From Aristaeella lactis (GTDB taxonomy: Bacteria; Bacillota; Clostridia; Christensenellales; Aristaeellaceae), in assembly GCF_018118585.1 (NCBI RefSeq), contig NZ_CP069421.1, positions 124,001 through 188,000 on the forward strand: a stretch of 64,000 nucleotides of DNA, written 5' to 3'. This document shows, in pieces, positions 1 to 7,777 of the stretch. Within the stretch, counting starts at the first letter, position 1, and each line of letters starts with the position of its first letter. The notes beneath the pieces are model-generated. The model made no database searches, was not told the origin of the DNA, and saw nothing but the letters and a program-made list of their open reading frames with translations. The position numbers and the translations under genes were made by a program.

Positions 1-522
1 CTGTTGACCCGCGACGCGGTTTCCGCAGCGGAACTGGCGCAGGAAGGCAGCTATGCCTATATCATCTTCGACCAGAAGCTGAGGGATAACCTGAAGGCCA
101 TTGAAAAATATGTGAAGAGCGGCATTACCGTCCAGGCAGACACGATTGAGGGACTGGCGGAGCAGCTGGCCATTGCTCCGGCCACACTGGCAAAGACACT
201 GGCAGACTGGAACGAAATCGTGAAGAACCAGCGGGATACCCAGTTCGGCCGGACCACAGGCATGAAGGAAGACCTGACCACCCCGCCGTATTATGCCATC
301 AGGATCGCTCCCGGTATCCACCACACCATGGGCGGCGTGAAGATCAACGTGGCAGCGGAAGTTATCAATACCGAAGGCGCGGCTATTCCCGGCCTGTTCG
401 CGGCCGGCGAAGTCTGCGGCGGTGTTCACGGCGGAAACCGCCTTGGCGGAAACGCGGTGGCTGACATCGTGATCTTCGGAAGAATCGCTGCTGAGAGCGC
501 GATGGCGTATATCGGAGAATAA
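1..522 (+). CDS. FAD-dependent reductase (fumarate reductase/flavocytochrome c-like), C-terminal part
   Basis: This is the 3' end of a gene whose start lies left of the window; the frame is open from base 1. The protein resembles the C-terminal part of FAD-dependent fumarate reductase/flavocytochrome c-type oxidoreductases. Visible features are a substrate-domain stretch (PPYYAIRIAPGIHHTMGGVKIN) and a terminal FAD-binding signature (GLFAAGEVCGGVHGGNRLGG, then NAVADIVIFGRIAAE) in which the GGNRLGGNA segment contacts the flavin. The family reduces fumarate, urocanate or related unsaturated carboxylates, often with an N-terminal FMN-binding domain, which cannot be seen here. The substrate is therefore unknown. 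The gene ends about 110 bases before the next promoter. Confidence 0.85.
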   Translation: MLTRDAVSAAELAQEGSYAYIIFDQKLRDNLKAIEKYVKSGITVQADTIEGLAEQLAIAPATLAKTLADWNEIVKNQRDTQFGRTTGMKEDLTTPPYYAIRIAPGIHHTMGGVKINVAAEVINTEGAAIPGLFAAGEVCGGVHGGNRLGGNAVADIVIFGRIAAESAMAYIGE

Positions 523-556
523 TCCATAATTCACAATTCATAATTCATAATGTGTA
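523..556. repeat. short AATTCATAATTC-type oligonucleotide repeat after the reductase gene
   Basis: Directly after the stop codon there are back-to-back copies of CATAATTCA/CAATTCATAATTC. Similar runs (in either orientation) occur at 11310-11345, 12731-12765, 14660-14695 and 37256-37277, always just downstream of a gene. This is a dispersed simple-repeat family in this genome; function unknown. Confidence 0.6.
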
Positions 557-629
557 GTGTCCTGAGCTATCCGGCACAGAATGATTATGGAAAATGAATT
601 GTAGTACAGGAGAAATACAAATCTTATGC

Positions 630-659
630 TTGACATATAAGGCTGAGAGAGAGTATCCT
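630..659 (+). promoter_or_regulatory. promoter of the T-box leader
   Basis: A sigma-A-type promoter is visible: TTGACA at 630-635, an 18-base spacer, and TATCCT at 654-659. Transcription would begin just before the T-box stem I, which fits the leader RNA. Confidence 0.6.
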
Positions 660-671
660 GCATCTAAACCA

Positions 672-940
672 ATGAGGAAGAATAGTAGCAACCCCGCGGC
701 ACGGAACAGGGAGCCGCCGACAGTGGAACGGCGGTGCGTGCGGAGGATGTGAATGGACTTCTGAGGGCGCTCCGAAAAGCAATGAGTAGGAAGCGACGGG
801 GGACGCACCCGTTACCAGGGCGGCACGTATCAGGGGTACGTGATGAAAGAGATGACGATCCTCCGGGAAAGTCAAACTGAGTGGCACCGCGAAATATTCG
901 CCTCAGTACACAGGGATCCTGTGTGCTGAGGTTTTTTGTT
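672..940 (+). promoter_or_regulatory. T-box leader, tryptophan specifier (UGG)
   Basis: The leader carries the conserved T-box motif GTGGCACCGCG at 881-891, whose UGGC pairs with the 3' end of uncharged tRNA. It is followed by an intrinsic terminator: the stem formed by CCTCAGTACACAGG and CCTGTGTGCTGAGG (901-931) and then a run of T. In stem I the specifier-loop context GTGAA-TGG-ACTTCTG places TGG (Trp) at 754-756, next to the usual GAA and followed by a purine. Uncharged tRNA-Trp would therefore promote readthrough into the downstream ABC transporter genes when tryptophan is scarce. The T-box assignment is secure. The specifier reading is by eye. Confidence 0.9.
901..940 (+). terminator. 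T-box-controlled intrinsic terminator
   Basis: A stem of 14 bases on each side (CCTCAGTACACAGG / CCTGTGTGCTGAGG) around a short loop is followed by GTTTTTTG TTT. It lies immediately after the T-box motif, so it is the regulated terminator alternative to the antiterminator. Confidence 0.85.
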
Positions 941-999
941 TCCGGCTCAAAACCTTCCCCTGTATTTCAGGACAGACAAATGAAAGGAAGGACAAAACA

Positions 1000-2016
1000 A
1001 TGAAAAAGGCACTGGCACTGGTACTGACCCTGGTTATGGTATTCTCCATGATTTCCCTGGCTTCCGCGGAGGAAAAGACAAGCTTCAAAATCGGCATCTG
1101 CAACTTTGTGGACGACGCGAGCCTGAACCAGATCATCGCGAACATCCGGGAACGGCTGGGCGAGATCGGGCAGGAAAAGGGAGTTACCTTTGAAATCGTC
1201 GAAGACAACTGCAACCTGGACACCAGCGTGATGCAGCAGATTATTGCCAACTTCATCGCCGATGAAGTGGACCTGATGGTGGGCGTTGCGACGCCTGTGG
1301 CGATCGGTATGCAGGGTATGACCACGGATAACGGAATTCCGGTGGTTTTCGCTGCCGTGTCTGATCCGGTGGGAGCCGAACTGGTGGAAAGCCTGGAAAA
1401 GCCCGGCGCCAACATCACCGGCACCTCTGACTACCTGGACACCGCCGCAGTACTGAACCTGATCTTCGCCGCCAATCCGGATGCAAAGAAGGTCGGCCTG
1501 CTTTACAATCCCTCTGAGGACGCTTCCACGGCTCCCGTTGCCGCGGCAAAGGAAATCCTGACTGAAAAGGGCGTTGAAGTGAAGGAATACACCGGCGCCA
1601 ACGTGACTGAGGTTATGCAGGCAGCTGAAGCCATCGTGAGCGATGGCATGGATGCCGTCTTTACCCCCACGGACAACACGATCATGAAAGCCGAGCTTTC
1701 CATTTATGAGACCCTGGCTGAAGCGAAGATTCCGCACTATACCGGCGCTGACTCTTTCGCCCTGAACGGCGCCTTCCTGGGCTACGGCGTGGACTATGCC
1801 AACCTGGGCCGCGTTACTGGCGATATGATTGCCGCGATCCTGGTGGACGGTGCGGATCCTGCCGTGACTCCCGTACAGACCTTCGACAACGGCACTGCCA
1901 CTGTAAACACCGAAACCTGTGCTGCGATCGGCTTCGACTTTGAAGCGATCAAGGAAGCCTTCGGACCTTACTGCACCAAGGTGCAGGAAATCACCACGGC
2001 GGAAGCCTTTGAGTGA
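1000..2016 (+). CDS. trpX: ABC transporter substrate-binding protein, predicted tryptophan transporter TrpX
   Basis: 338-residue secreted binding protein of the ABC_sub_bind family (TrpX/YtrX-like). A Sec signal peptide occupies residues 1-23 (MKKALALVLTLVMVFSMISL, then ASA before the cut). There is no Cys at the cleavage site, so it does not look like a lipoprotein. Family-typical stretches include the start of the mature domain (KIGICNFVDDASLNQIIANI), a VGVATPVAIGMQ segment and a VFTPTDNTIM segment. The start has a good ribosome site (GGAAGGA, 7 bases upstream). The gene lies behind a Trp-specifier T-box and is followed by permease and ATPase genes, which makes tryptophan the likely ligand. 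That ligand is inferred from regulation, not from binding residues. Confidence 0.85.
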   Translation: MKKALALVLTLVMVFSMISLASAEEKTSFKIGICNFVDDASLNQIIANIRERLGEIGQEKGVTFEIVEDNCNLDTSVMQQIIANFIADEVDLMVGVATPVAIGMQGMTTDNGIPVVFAAVSDPVGAELVESLEKPGANITGTSDYLDTAAVLNLIFAANPDAKKVGLLYNPSEDASTAPVAAAKEILTEKGVEVKEYTGANVTEVMQAAEAIVSDGMDAVFTPTDNTIMKAELSIYETLAEAKIPHYTGADSFALNGAFLGYGVDYANLGRVTGDMIAAILVDGADPAVTPVQTFDNGTATVNTETCAAIGFDFEAIKEAFGPYCTKVQEITTAEAFE

Positions 2017-2043
2017 TTCAGCTCCTGATCCGGTAAAAACGAC

Positions 2044-2083
2044 GCGGAGGGAAGAGTTCTTCCCTCCGCTGCGGTATTTTTTT
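2044..2083 (+). terminator. intercistronic hairpin between trpX and trpY
   Basis: GCGGAGGGAAG (2044-2054) pairs with CTTCCCTCCGC (2059-2069) around a four-base loop, with a T-run at 2077-2083. It sits between the binding-protein and permease genes. It probably acts as a partial terminator or mRNA stabiliser that keeps the binding protein more abundant than the membrane parts. Confidence 0.7.
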
Positions 2084-2110
2084 CAATCATGAAATAATGG
2101 ACTGTGAATT

Positions 2111-3046
2111 ATGACATTTGACAAGATTCTTGCATTAGGCCAGACGGCCATGGAACTGGGCCTGATCAACTCCCTGACGGTGCTGAGCCTGTTCCTGAGC
2201 TATTCCATGCTGAACGTGTGCGACCTGTCCACGGACGGGTGCTATACCCTGGGCGCTGCAGTGGGGGCGCTGGTGGCAATTGCGGGCTATCCCTGGCTTT
2301 CGCTGCCGGCGGCCATGCTGGTAGGGATGATCTCCGGCTTTGTGACAGCGACCCTGCAGACCCGGATGGGTGTGCAGAGCCTGCTGGCGGGCATTGTGGT
2401 GAACACCGCCCTGTATTCCGTGAATATGGCGCTGACCGGCAACAAGGCGACTTTGGCCATGAACAAGACCACTACGATTTTCTCCATGGCGAAGAACCTG
2501 CTGAAGGGAACACCCCTGGCGGGACAGAGCACGCTGATTGTGATGCTGATCGTTGTGGCACTGGTGGTGCTGCTCCTTTGTTTCTTCCTGAAGACGAAAC
2601 TGGGCCTGGCGATCCGGGCAACGGGCAGCAATGCGGACATGGTGAGATCTTCTTCCATCAATCCCACTTTTACGACCACTGTGGGCTTGTGCGTTTCCAA
2701 CGCGTTTACGGGGTTAAGCGGCTGCCTGATGGCACAGCAGGCCAAGAGCTTTGATATCAACATGGGCTCCGGTATGGTGACGGTGGCCCTGGCCAGCCTG
2801 CTGATCGGCGGAGTGTTCATAGCGAAGCATAAGCCGATTCCGCTGCGGGCAGTCGGTGCGGTGCTGGGTGCGGTCCTCTTCCGGATCGTATACGCCCTGG
2901 CCCTTCGGTTCAACATGCCTGCCTTTATGCTGAAAGCGGTTTCCTCCATTATCGTGGTACTTGCGATCTCCGGTCCCTATCTGCGGCAGCAGCTTCCGCT
3001 GATGATCCGCCGGTGGAAGGCTTCCCGGGAAGGGAGGAATGCCTGA
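2111..3046 (+). CDS. trpY: ABC transporter permease, predicted tryptophan transporter TrpY
   Basis: 311-residue polytopic membrane protein of the branched-chain/sugar-type permease family (BPD_transp_2). It has about eight hydrophobic segments and the family signature around residues 175-215 (GLAIRATGSNADMVRSSSIN, then a Gly-rich helix NAFTGLSGCLMAQQAKSFD). It forms the membrane channel for the TrpX-delivered substrate. No strong ribosome site precedes the ATG; an earlier ATG at 2098 runs into a stop, so 2111 is the best start. Its stop overlaps the start codon of the ATPase gene (TGATG), indicating translational coupling. Confidence 0.85.
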   Translation: MTFDKILALGQTAMELGLINSLTVLSLFLSYSMLNVCDLSTDGCYTLGAAVGALVAIAGYPWLSLPAAMLVGMISGFVTATLQTRMGVQSLLAGIVVNTALYSVNMALTGNKATLAMNKTTTIFSMAKNLLKGTPLAGQSTLIVMLIVVALVVLLLCFFLKTKLGLAIRATGSNADMVRSSSINPTFTTTVGLCVSNAFTGLSGCLMAQQAKSFDINMGSGMVTVALASLLIGGVFIAKHKPIPLRAVGAVLGAVLFRIVYALALRFNMPAFMLKAVSSIIVVLAISGPYLRQQLPLMIRRWKASREGRNA

Positions 3047-3840
3047 TGCTGGAACTGAAGAATGTATGCAAAACTTTCCATGCCGGAACACCGGATGAAA
3101 AGAAGGCACTGATTGACGTTTCCCTGAAGATTGAAGACGGCGACTTTGTCAGCATTATCGGCGCGAACGGAGCCGGAAAATCCACCCTGTTCAATGCCAT
3201 CTGCGGCAGTTTTGTGCTGGACTCCGGATCCATTTACCTGGGCGGGAAGAACGTGACCATGGTGCCGGAACACAAGCGGGCAAGGCAGATCGGCCGCCTG
3301 TTCCAGGATCCCATGCGGGGCAGCGCACCGGATATGAGCATTGAGGAAAACCTGGCGCTGGCAGCCGGAAACGGCGGCTGGCTTTCCCGGGTTTCCGCGG
3401 CGGACAAGAAAGCATTCCGGGACCGGCTGAGCCTGCTGGGCATGGGCCTGGAGGATCGTATGCGCCAGCCTGTGGGACTGCTGTCCGGCGGACAGCGCCA
3501 GGCGCTGACCCTGCTGATGGCAACCTATCACGTGCCGAAAGTGCTGCTGCTGGATGAGCATACGGCAGCCCTGGATCCCGGTACGGCGGAAAAGGTGCTG
3601 GCACTGACCCGGAGCATTGTGGAAGAAAACCACATCACCTGCCTGATGATCACCCATAATATGCAGTCCGCCCTGGACCTGGGCAACCGGACCCTGATGA
3701 TGGACCGGGGCAGGGTGATCTATGACGTGACCGGCGAGGAACGGGCCAGCCTGACGATAGCAGACCTGACAGACAAGTTCCGCCAGCTGAGCGGCCGGGC
3801 ACTGGACAATGACCGGATGCTGCTGGGAATCGAAAAGTGA
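3046..3840 (+). CDS. trpZ: ABC transporter ATP-binding protein, predicted tryptophan transporter TrpZ
   Basis: 264-residue ATPase subunit. Walker A GANGAGKST is at residues 39-47, the signature LSGGQRQ near 146-152, Walker B KVLLLDEHTAALDP near 165-178, and the switch His in MITHNMQSALD. The Asp-Glu-His after Walker B (DEH) differs from the more common DEP. I chose the ATG at 3046, which overlaps the permease stop and has GGGAGG 9 bases upstream, rather than the in-frame ATG at 3013 inside trpY. It powers uptake by TrpXY and is the last gene before a strong terminator. Confidence 0.88.
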   Translation: MLELKNVCKTFHAGTPDEKKALIDVSLKIEDGDFVSIIGANGAGKSTLFNAICGSFVLDSGSIYLGGKNVTMVPEHKRARQIGRLFQDPMRGSAPDMSIEENLALAAGNGGWLSRVSAADKKAFRDRLSLLGMGLEDRMRQPVGLLSGGQRQALTLLMATYHVPKVLLLDEHTAALDPGTAEKVLALTRSIVEENHITCLMITHNMQSALDLGNRTLMMDRGRVIYDVTGEERASLTIADLTDKFRQLSGRALDNDRMLLGIEK

Positions 3841-3854
3841 CGGATACAGAAAAC

Positions 3855-3881
3855 CCCGCACGAGTGCGTGCGGGATTTTTT
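3855..3881 (+). terminator. intrinsic terminator after trpZ
   Basis: CCCGCACG (3855-3862) and CGTGCGGG (3867-3874) form an 8-bp stem with an AGTG loop, followed by ATTTTTT. It ends the trpXYZ operon, and the convergent methyltransferase gene ends just after it. Confidence 0.85.
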
Positions 3882-3892
3882 GCGCATACAGG

Positions 3893-5080
3893 TTATTTGC
3901 CGGAAGCACTGTCTTTCAGTAGGAGTTTATAGAGGGTTGGTTCGATCCGGAACTCCTGCAGGGCTGCCTCGATCTCAGGCAGCATTTTCTGCCTGCGGGC
4001 TTCAGCAGCCTTTTCACCGCCGGGACGCTTCACGGCGCGGAGCATGATGTTCTTGGGAGTGTGCTCCAGGTCGATAAACTCCAGGACCTGGGTTTCATAA
4101 CCGCAGCATTCCAGAATGTCCGCCCGGAGGGCATCGGTCAGGAGGGCGGAGAAGCGCTCCTTAATGATGCCGTAGCGGGTGAGAACGTTCAGGTGCTGCG
4201 AGATGATGGTTTTGTTGATCTCATGCTGGCAGCAGGGAACGGAGAAAATCTTTTTCGCGTTCCAGGTGACAGCGTTGTACAGGGCATAATCGGTGGCGGT
4301 GTCGCAGGCATGCAGGGTGATGACCATATCGATATCGTCATCCGGGGAATAGTCGGCGATGTCGCCAATCTCAAAACGGAGCCCGGTATAGCCGTATTTC
4401 CGCGCGGCGAGGTTGCACTTTTCAATGACATCCGTCTTCAGGTCAAGACCGGTCATATCTACTGCCAGGTGCCGGATCTCGGTGAAATAGTAATACAGGA
4501 CAAAGGTCAGATAGGCCTTTCCGCAGCCGAAGTCGATCACGCGGAGGGGCTTGTCGGAAACATAGTCCTTATATTCATCATCAATGATCTCCAGGAACCG
4601 GTTGATCTGTTTGAATTTATCATACCGGGAGCGGATGATCTTTCCTTCCGGCGTCAGTACGCCCATATCCACCAGCGGGGGAACAATCATGCCTTCCTGC
4701 AGGATGTGGTTCTTTTGCCGGTTGGGAAGGGCTTTCGTCCGGTCCAGAACAGAAGGCTGATCTGCCCGGACACTGACGTGGGCTTTTCCTTTTTTGGACA
4801 GCAGGATTTCAACAACCCGCCCGTCAGAAAGCCACAGATTCAGCTGGCGGTAGGTTTCCCTTGCCGTGTCCAGACAGTAGTCCAGGATCTTCTCCGCGGG
4901 AACTGTCTCGTGGAAAACCTGGGTGACTGTAAAGGAGGAAACAAAGAAGGCGTCACCGTTTCTTTCGGCACGGATCTTCCTGTATTTTGTTTTGGAAGGG
5001 ACGGGGTTGCTGAGAATGAGGGACTGCAGCGATTCCGCGTCAAAAGAGCGCAGGGCCTCATCAAGGGTTTCGTAATTCAT
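3893..5080 (-). CDS. class I SAM-dependent methyltransferase (Methyltransf_32 type)
   Basis: 395-residue protein. The N-terminal 170 residues are alpha/beta with no motif I can name. A Rossmann methyltransferase domain then begins with motif I (VIDFGCGKAYLTF, residues 181-193). Further on are an acidic motif II region (DMTGLDLKTDVIEKCN) and a VITLHACDTATDYALY stretch, which is typical of the Methyltransf_32 group (LHACGxATD), with Asp in place of the usual Gly. A CCQHE segment follows. Related bacterial proteins are annotated only as SAM-dependent methyltransferases; the substrate is unknown, with rRNA or tRNA possible. GGAGG lies 7 bases before the ATG. It is a single gene, convergent with trpXYZ. 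Confidence 0.8.
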   Translation of the reverse strand: MNYETLDEALRSFDAESLQSLILSNPVPSKTKYRKIRAERNGDAFFVSSFTVTQVFHETVPAEKILDYCLDTARETYRQLNLWLSDGRVVEILLSKKGKAHVSVRADQPSVLDRTKALPNRQKNHILQEGMIVPPLVDMGVLTPEGKIIRSRYDKFKQINRFLEIIDDEYKDYVSDKPLRVIDFGCGKAYLTFVLYYYFTEIRHLAVDMTGLDLKTDVIEKCNLAARKYGYTGLRFEIGDIADYSPDDDIDMVITLHACDTATDYALYNAVTWNAKKIFSVPCCQHEINKTIISQHLNVLTRYGIIKERFSALLTDALRADILECCGYETQVLEFIDLEHTPKNIMLRAVKRPGGEKAAEARRQKMLPEIEAALQEFRIEPTLYKLLLKDSASGK

Positions 5081-5178
5081 ATAAACCTCCGGAAACCGTT
5101 ATCCGCCGGGGACAAACCGGTACAAAGCCATAGTATCATATCCGGAAAATCCCGTCCAGTAACGGGGTGAGGGGAAAC

Positions 5179-5208
5179 TTGAACGATTTCTCCGATCTGT
5201 GATATAGT
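5179..5208 (+). promoter_or_regulatory. probable promoter of the deaminase-like gene
   Basis: TTGAAC (5179-5184), 18 bases, TATAGT (5203-5208). It lies about 45 bases before the start codon and is the only plausible sigma-A site in the 173-base gap. Confidence 0.45.
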
Positions 5209-5253
5209 AGGCAAAAGGGACCTGAAGGATCGCAAAGCGGGAAAGGGAAGGGC

Positions 5254-7698
5254 ATGATCTTTTTTCAGCAGTTCTATCTCGATAAAGAAAAGGATATTGC
5301 GGTCGATCTCTGCATGGAGGGAGACCGCCTGTTTTATACCATCCGGACGCCGAATCACCATACCGGAAACCTGATCACCAACCTGGCCAGGCTGTGCGGC
5401 CTGGAGACGGAGGAGGATGACCAGGGACTGAGGGTGATCCGGGATGAGATCCCCTGCTATTATGACGGAGATAACCGGAAAATGTACATCCTGCGGCTGG
5501 GAAACACCAAGATCGCCAACATTTTCCCGGATGGAAGGGTGGAAATGAAGGCATCGATTCCCGCTATCTCCAAAACCCTGATGAGCCAGACGCGGGATTA
5601 CCGGCTTGGTGTGGCCAAGACGATCGTGAAAACCTATATCCGCAGCGAGTGCAAATTCCGTACGGATCTGCACACGCACATGAACGGCAACCTGCCGCCG
5701 GATGCGCTGATCGCCCTGGGCATTGTGCGCCAGCTGCGCTATCCCTATTACTATATCAAAAAACTGGGCCTGCGGTGCGATCTTTCCCAGACGGCGAAAC
5801 TGGAAGAACGACGGATCGCCGCAGAAGCGGCACTGGGTGAGACCGTACTGACCGGCAAACACCGGGACCGCCGGATCGATGACAATACGTTTATCAACTT
5901 TGCCGAGCTGATTCTCGGAAATCCCGCGGACGCGCAGTACAACATTGACAGGATCAGGAACTCCCTGACCATTCCCAAAGACGGCCAGGCGGTGTTCGCT
6001 GACCTGGAGAAGGTGTACCTGTACCGCTATGTGTTCACTAAGGGACAGCCGGCGGAGAACCCTGTCAGCGGGATCAACCTGGCGCTGATCCCGGACCGGG
6101 AAGTGCTGGCTTATGCCGAGCAGATGCGCCGGGACCGGGAAACGGAACGCTTCGGCCGGAATACGCTCTATCAGGATCTGCTGCTGTGGATCGCCCGGGA
6201 ATACCGGCGCAGAGGCATAGAATACGCCGAGATATCAGATACAGCCCTGCTGAACCGGCAGCTGTTCGCGGGAAGACTGCGGGAGATCCATGAGATCATG
6301 CCGGCTGTTACCCGGGAAACCGGCGTGATGCTCCGGTTCCTGGCAGGTATCCGCCGGATACCGCTGACGATCATCCGGGACAGGATCACACCGAACGACT
6401 ACCTGGCGGACAACCTGCAGATCCTGCGGACGATTGCCGGGGATCCCTATGTGGCCGGAAGCGATATCATCGGTGAAGAGATCAACAATATTCTGGAGCT
6501 GCGGGCGGTCATCCGGGAATTGGTCCGGATAGCAGGAGAGCATGAAGGCTTTGTGATCCGGATCCATGCCGGCGAGAATGATTCCCTGCGGGACAATGTG
6601 GCCAACAGTATCGCCTGTGTGAAGGAAGCCCTGGCTGACGGACAGAAGATGCCAGCCATGCGCATCGGCCACGGATTGTATACCTGTGATCTGCGGACGG
6701 CGAAGGGACGGAAACTGCTGGAGGATCTGAAGGAACTCGGGGTAACCCTGGAGTTCCAGATCACCTCCAATGTGAGGCTGAACAACCTGTCCCGGCTGGA
6801 CAACCATCCGCTGCGGCGGTACCTGCGGGCGGGGATCGCCTGCGTGCAGGGAACGGATGGCGGCGCGCTGTACGGAACGGATTCCATTGATGAGGAGCTT
6901 TCCCTGGAGAAACTGCTGGGACTGAGCTTTGAGGAACTGAAGAAAATGCGCCGGGCGGATGAACGGATCCTTCAGGAGAGCCGCCGGGTATTTGAACGGC
7001 GGATGGCGGAGTTCCGGGAAGCCTGCGGTGCCGGGGATACGGAAAAGTGGTACCAGCGCAGGCTGGAGGAGACACCCCGGATCACCCAGGACCTGTGGAA
7101 GGAGTCCGGAAGGATCGACGCGGCGGAGGAACTGAAGGAACGGATCGCTCCGCTGCCTGAAGGGCTGTTTCCGGTGGTGGTGGCCGGCGGAAGCTTTAAC
7201 CACAGCGGTCACCGGACTGTGATCCGGGAGGAGGACGTGCGGCTGATCGAACAGCTGCTGGATACACTGGATCCTGCTGAAACGTTCTTTGTGATCGGGC
7301 ACAGCCTGACAGGGCTGGAAGGACGGCTGGCGGAAATGAACCGGGGAAGGTTCAGGATCGCGGCCATTGTACCGACAAGGATCAGCCGGGCGGAGAAAAA
7401 ACGCCTGCTGGAGGCCGGCGTATCTGTCCGGATCTCGATCGAGAGCTCCGGGATGGGACTGTACAAGAGCTTCGCCTATGAAGTGTTCAAGCGCATGAAT
7501 TCGGTGCTGCTGGCCTTTGACGGAAACGCACCGGCCATGAACCTGATCCAGGAGGCGCGTAACGGCCAGGGCCGCTGCCGGATTTTCCTGAATCCCCGTT
7601 CCAGGGGGTTAAGCGTAAAGGCAAAACTGCTGGAAGGCTACGTGGATCCGCTGAACGGTGCGGATGAAATAGCAGAAGCCGTGAAAAAGCTCCGTTGA
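5254..7698 (+). CDS. adenosine-deaminase-like protein fused to a C-terminal Rossmann-like domain
   Basis: 814 residues, more than twice the length of a normal adenosine deaminase. Residues 1-130 are a domain I do not recognise. Residues 135-600 carry the deaminase metal-site pattern: LHTHMNGNL (H140, H142), HAGEN (H438, E441), RIGHG (H473), ITSN, and GTDGG (D535). In classical adenosine deaminases the metal-binding Asp is followed by a second Asp that holds the purine; here it is Gly536, so the substrate may differ. The C-terminal 190 residues start with a Gly-rich VVVAGGSFNHSG stretch (641-652) and end with an AFDGNAPAMNLIQEA stretch, suggesting a nucleotide-binding Rossmann or SLOG-like fold (tentative). 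The start has GGGAAGGG 4 bases upstream. It is a single gene between a promoter and a terminator. Confidence 0.75.
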   Translation: MIFFQQFYLDKEKDIAVDLCMEGDRLFYTIRTPNHHTGNLITNLARLCGLETEEDDQGLRVIRDEIPCYYDGDNRKMYILRLGNTKIANIFPDGRVEMKASIPAISKTLMSQTRDYRLGVAKTIVKTYIRSECKFRTDLHTHMNGNLPPDALIALGIVRQLRYPYYYIKKLGLRCDLSQTAKLEERRIAAEAALGETVLTGKHRDRRIDDNTFINFAELILGNPADAQYNIDRIRNSLTIPKDGQAVFADLEKVYLYRYVFTKGQPAENPVSGINLALIPDREVLAYAEQMRRDRETERFGRNTLYQDLLLWIAREYRRRGIEYAEISDTALLNRQLFAGRLREIHEIMPAVTRETGVMLRFLAGIRRIPLTIIRDRITPNDYLADNLQILRTIAGDPYVAGSDIIGEEINNILELRAVIRELVRIAGEHEGFVIRIHAGENDSLRDNVANSIACVKEALADGQKMPAMRIGHGLYTCDLRTAKGRKLLEDLKELGVTLEFQITSNVRLNNLSRLDNHPLRRYLRAGIACVQGTDGGALYGTDSIDEELSLEKLLGLSFEELKKMRRADERILQESRRVFERRMAEFREACGAGDTEKWYQRRLEETPRITQDLWKESGRIDAAEELKERIAPLPEGLFPVVVAGGSFNHSGHRTVIREEDVRLIEQLLDTLDPAETFFVIGHSLTGLEGRLAEMNRGRFRIAAIVPTRISRAEKKRLLEAGVSVRISIESSGMGLYKSFAYEVFKRMNSVLLAFDGNAPAMNLIQEARNGQGRCRIFLNPRSRGLSVKAKLLEGYVDPLNGADEIAEAVKKLR

Positions 7699-7713
7699 GG
7701 GGCTTTTTCTTTT
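7684..7713 (+). terminator. intrinsic terminator overlapping the end of the deaminase-like gene
   Basis: AAAAAGCTCC (7684-7693) pairs with GGGGCTTTTT (7699-7708) around GTTGA, followed by CTTTTT. The stop codon is in the loop. Confidence 0.8.
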
Positions 7714-7742
7714 TGACAAAGACAGAAGGACAGAGGTAAAAT
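7713..7742 (+). promoter_or_regulatory. promoter of the ytvI-like gene
   Basis: TTGACA (7713-7718), 18 bases, TAAAAT (7737-7742); it starts directly in the T-tract of the preceding terminator, 36 bases before the next ATG. Confidence 0.7.
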
Positions 7743-7777
7743 AAACAATAGTTTTTTGCCTGAAAGGCGGTGAGCGT

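Noticed and set aside
4061-5170. Plus-strand frame opposite the methyltransferase
   Set aside because: The minus strand encodes motif I of a SAM methyltransferase and has a proper ribosome site; the plus-strand translation shows no family features.
5254-7698. Anti-phage RADAR-type deaminase (RdrB)
   Set aside because: The length is similar, but no RdrA-like ATPase or other defence gene is adjacent; neighbours are housekeeping genes, so a defence role is not supported.
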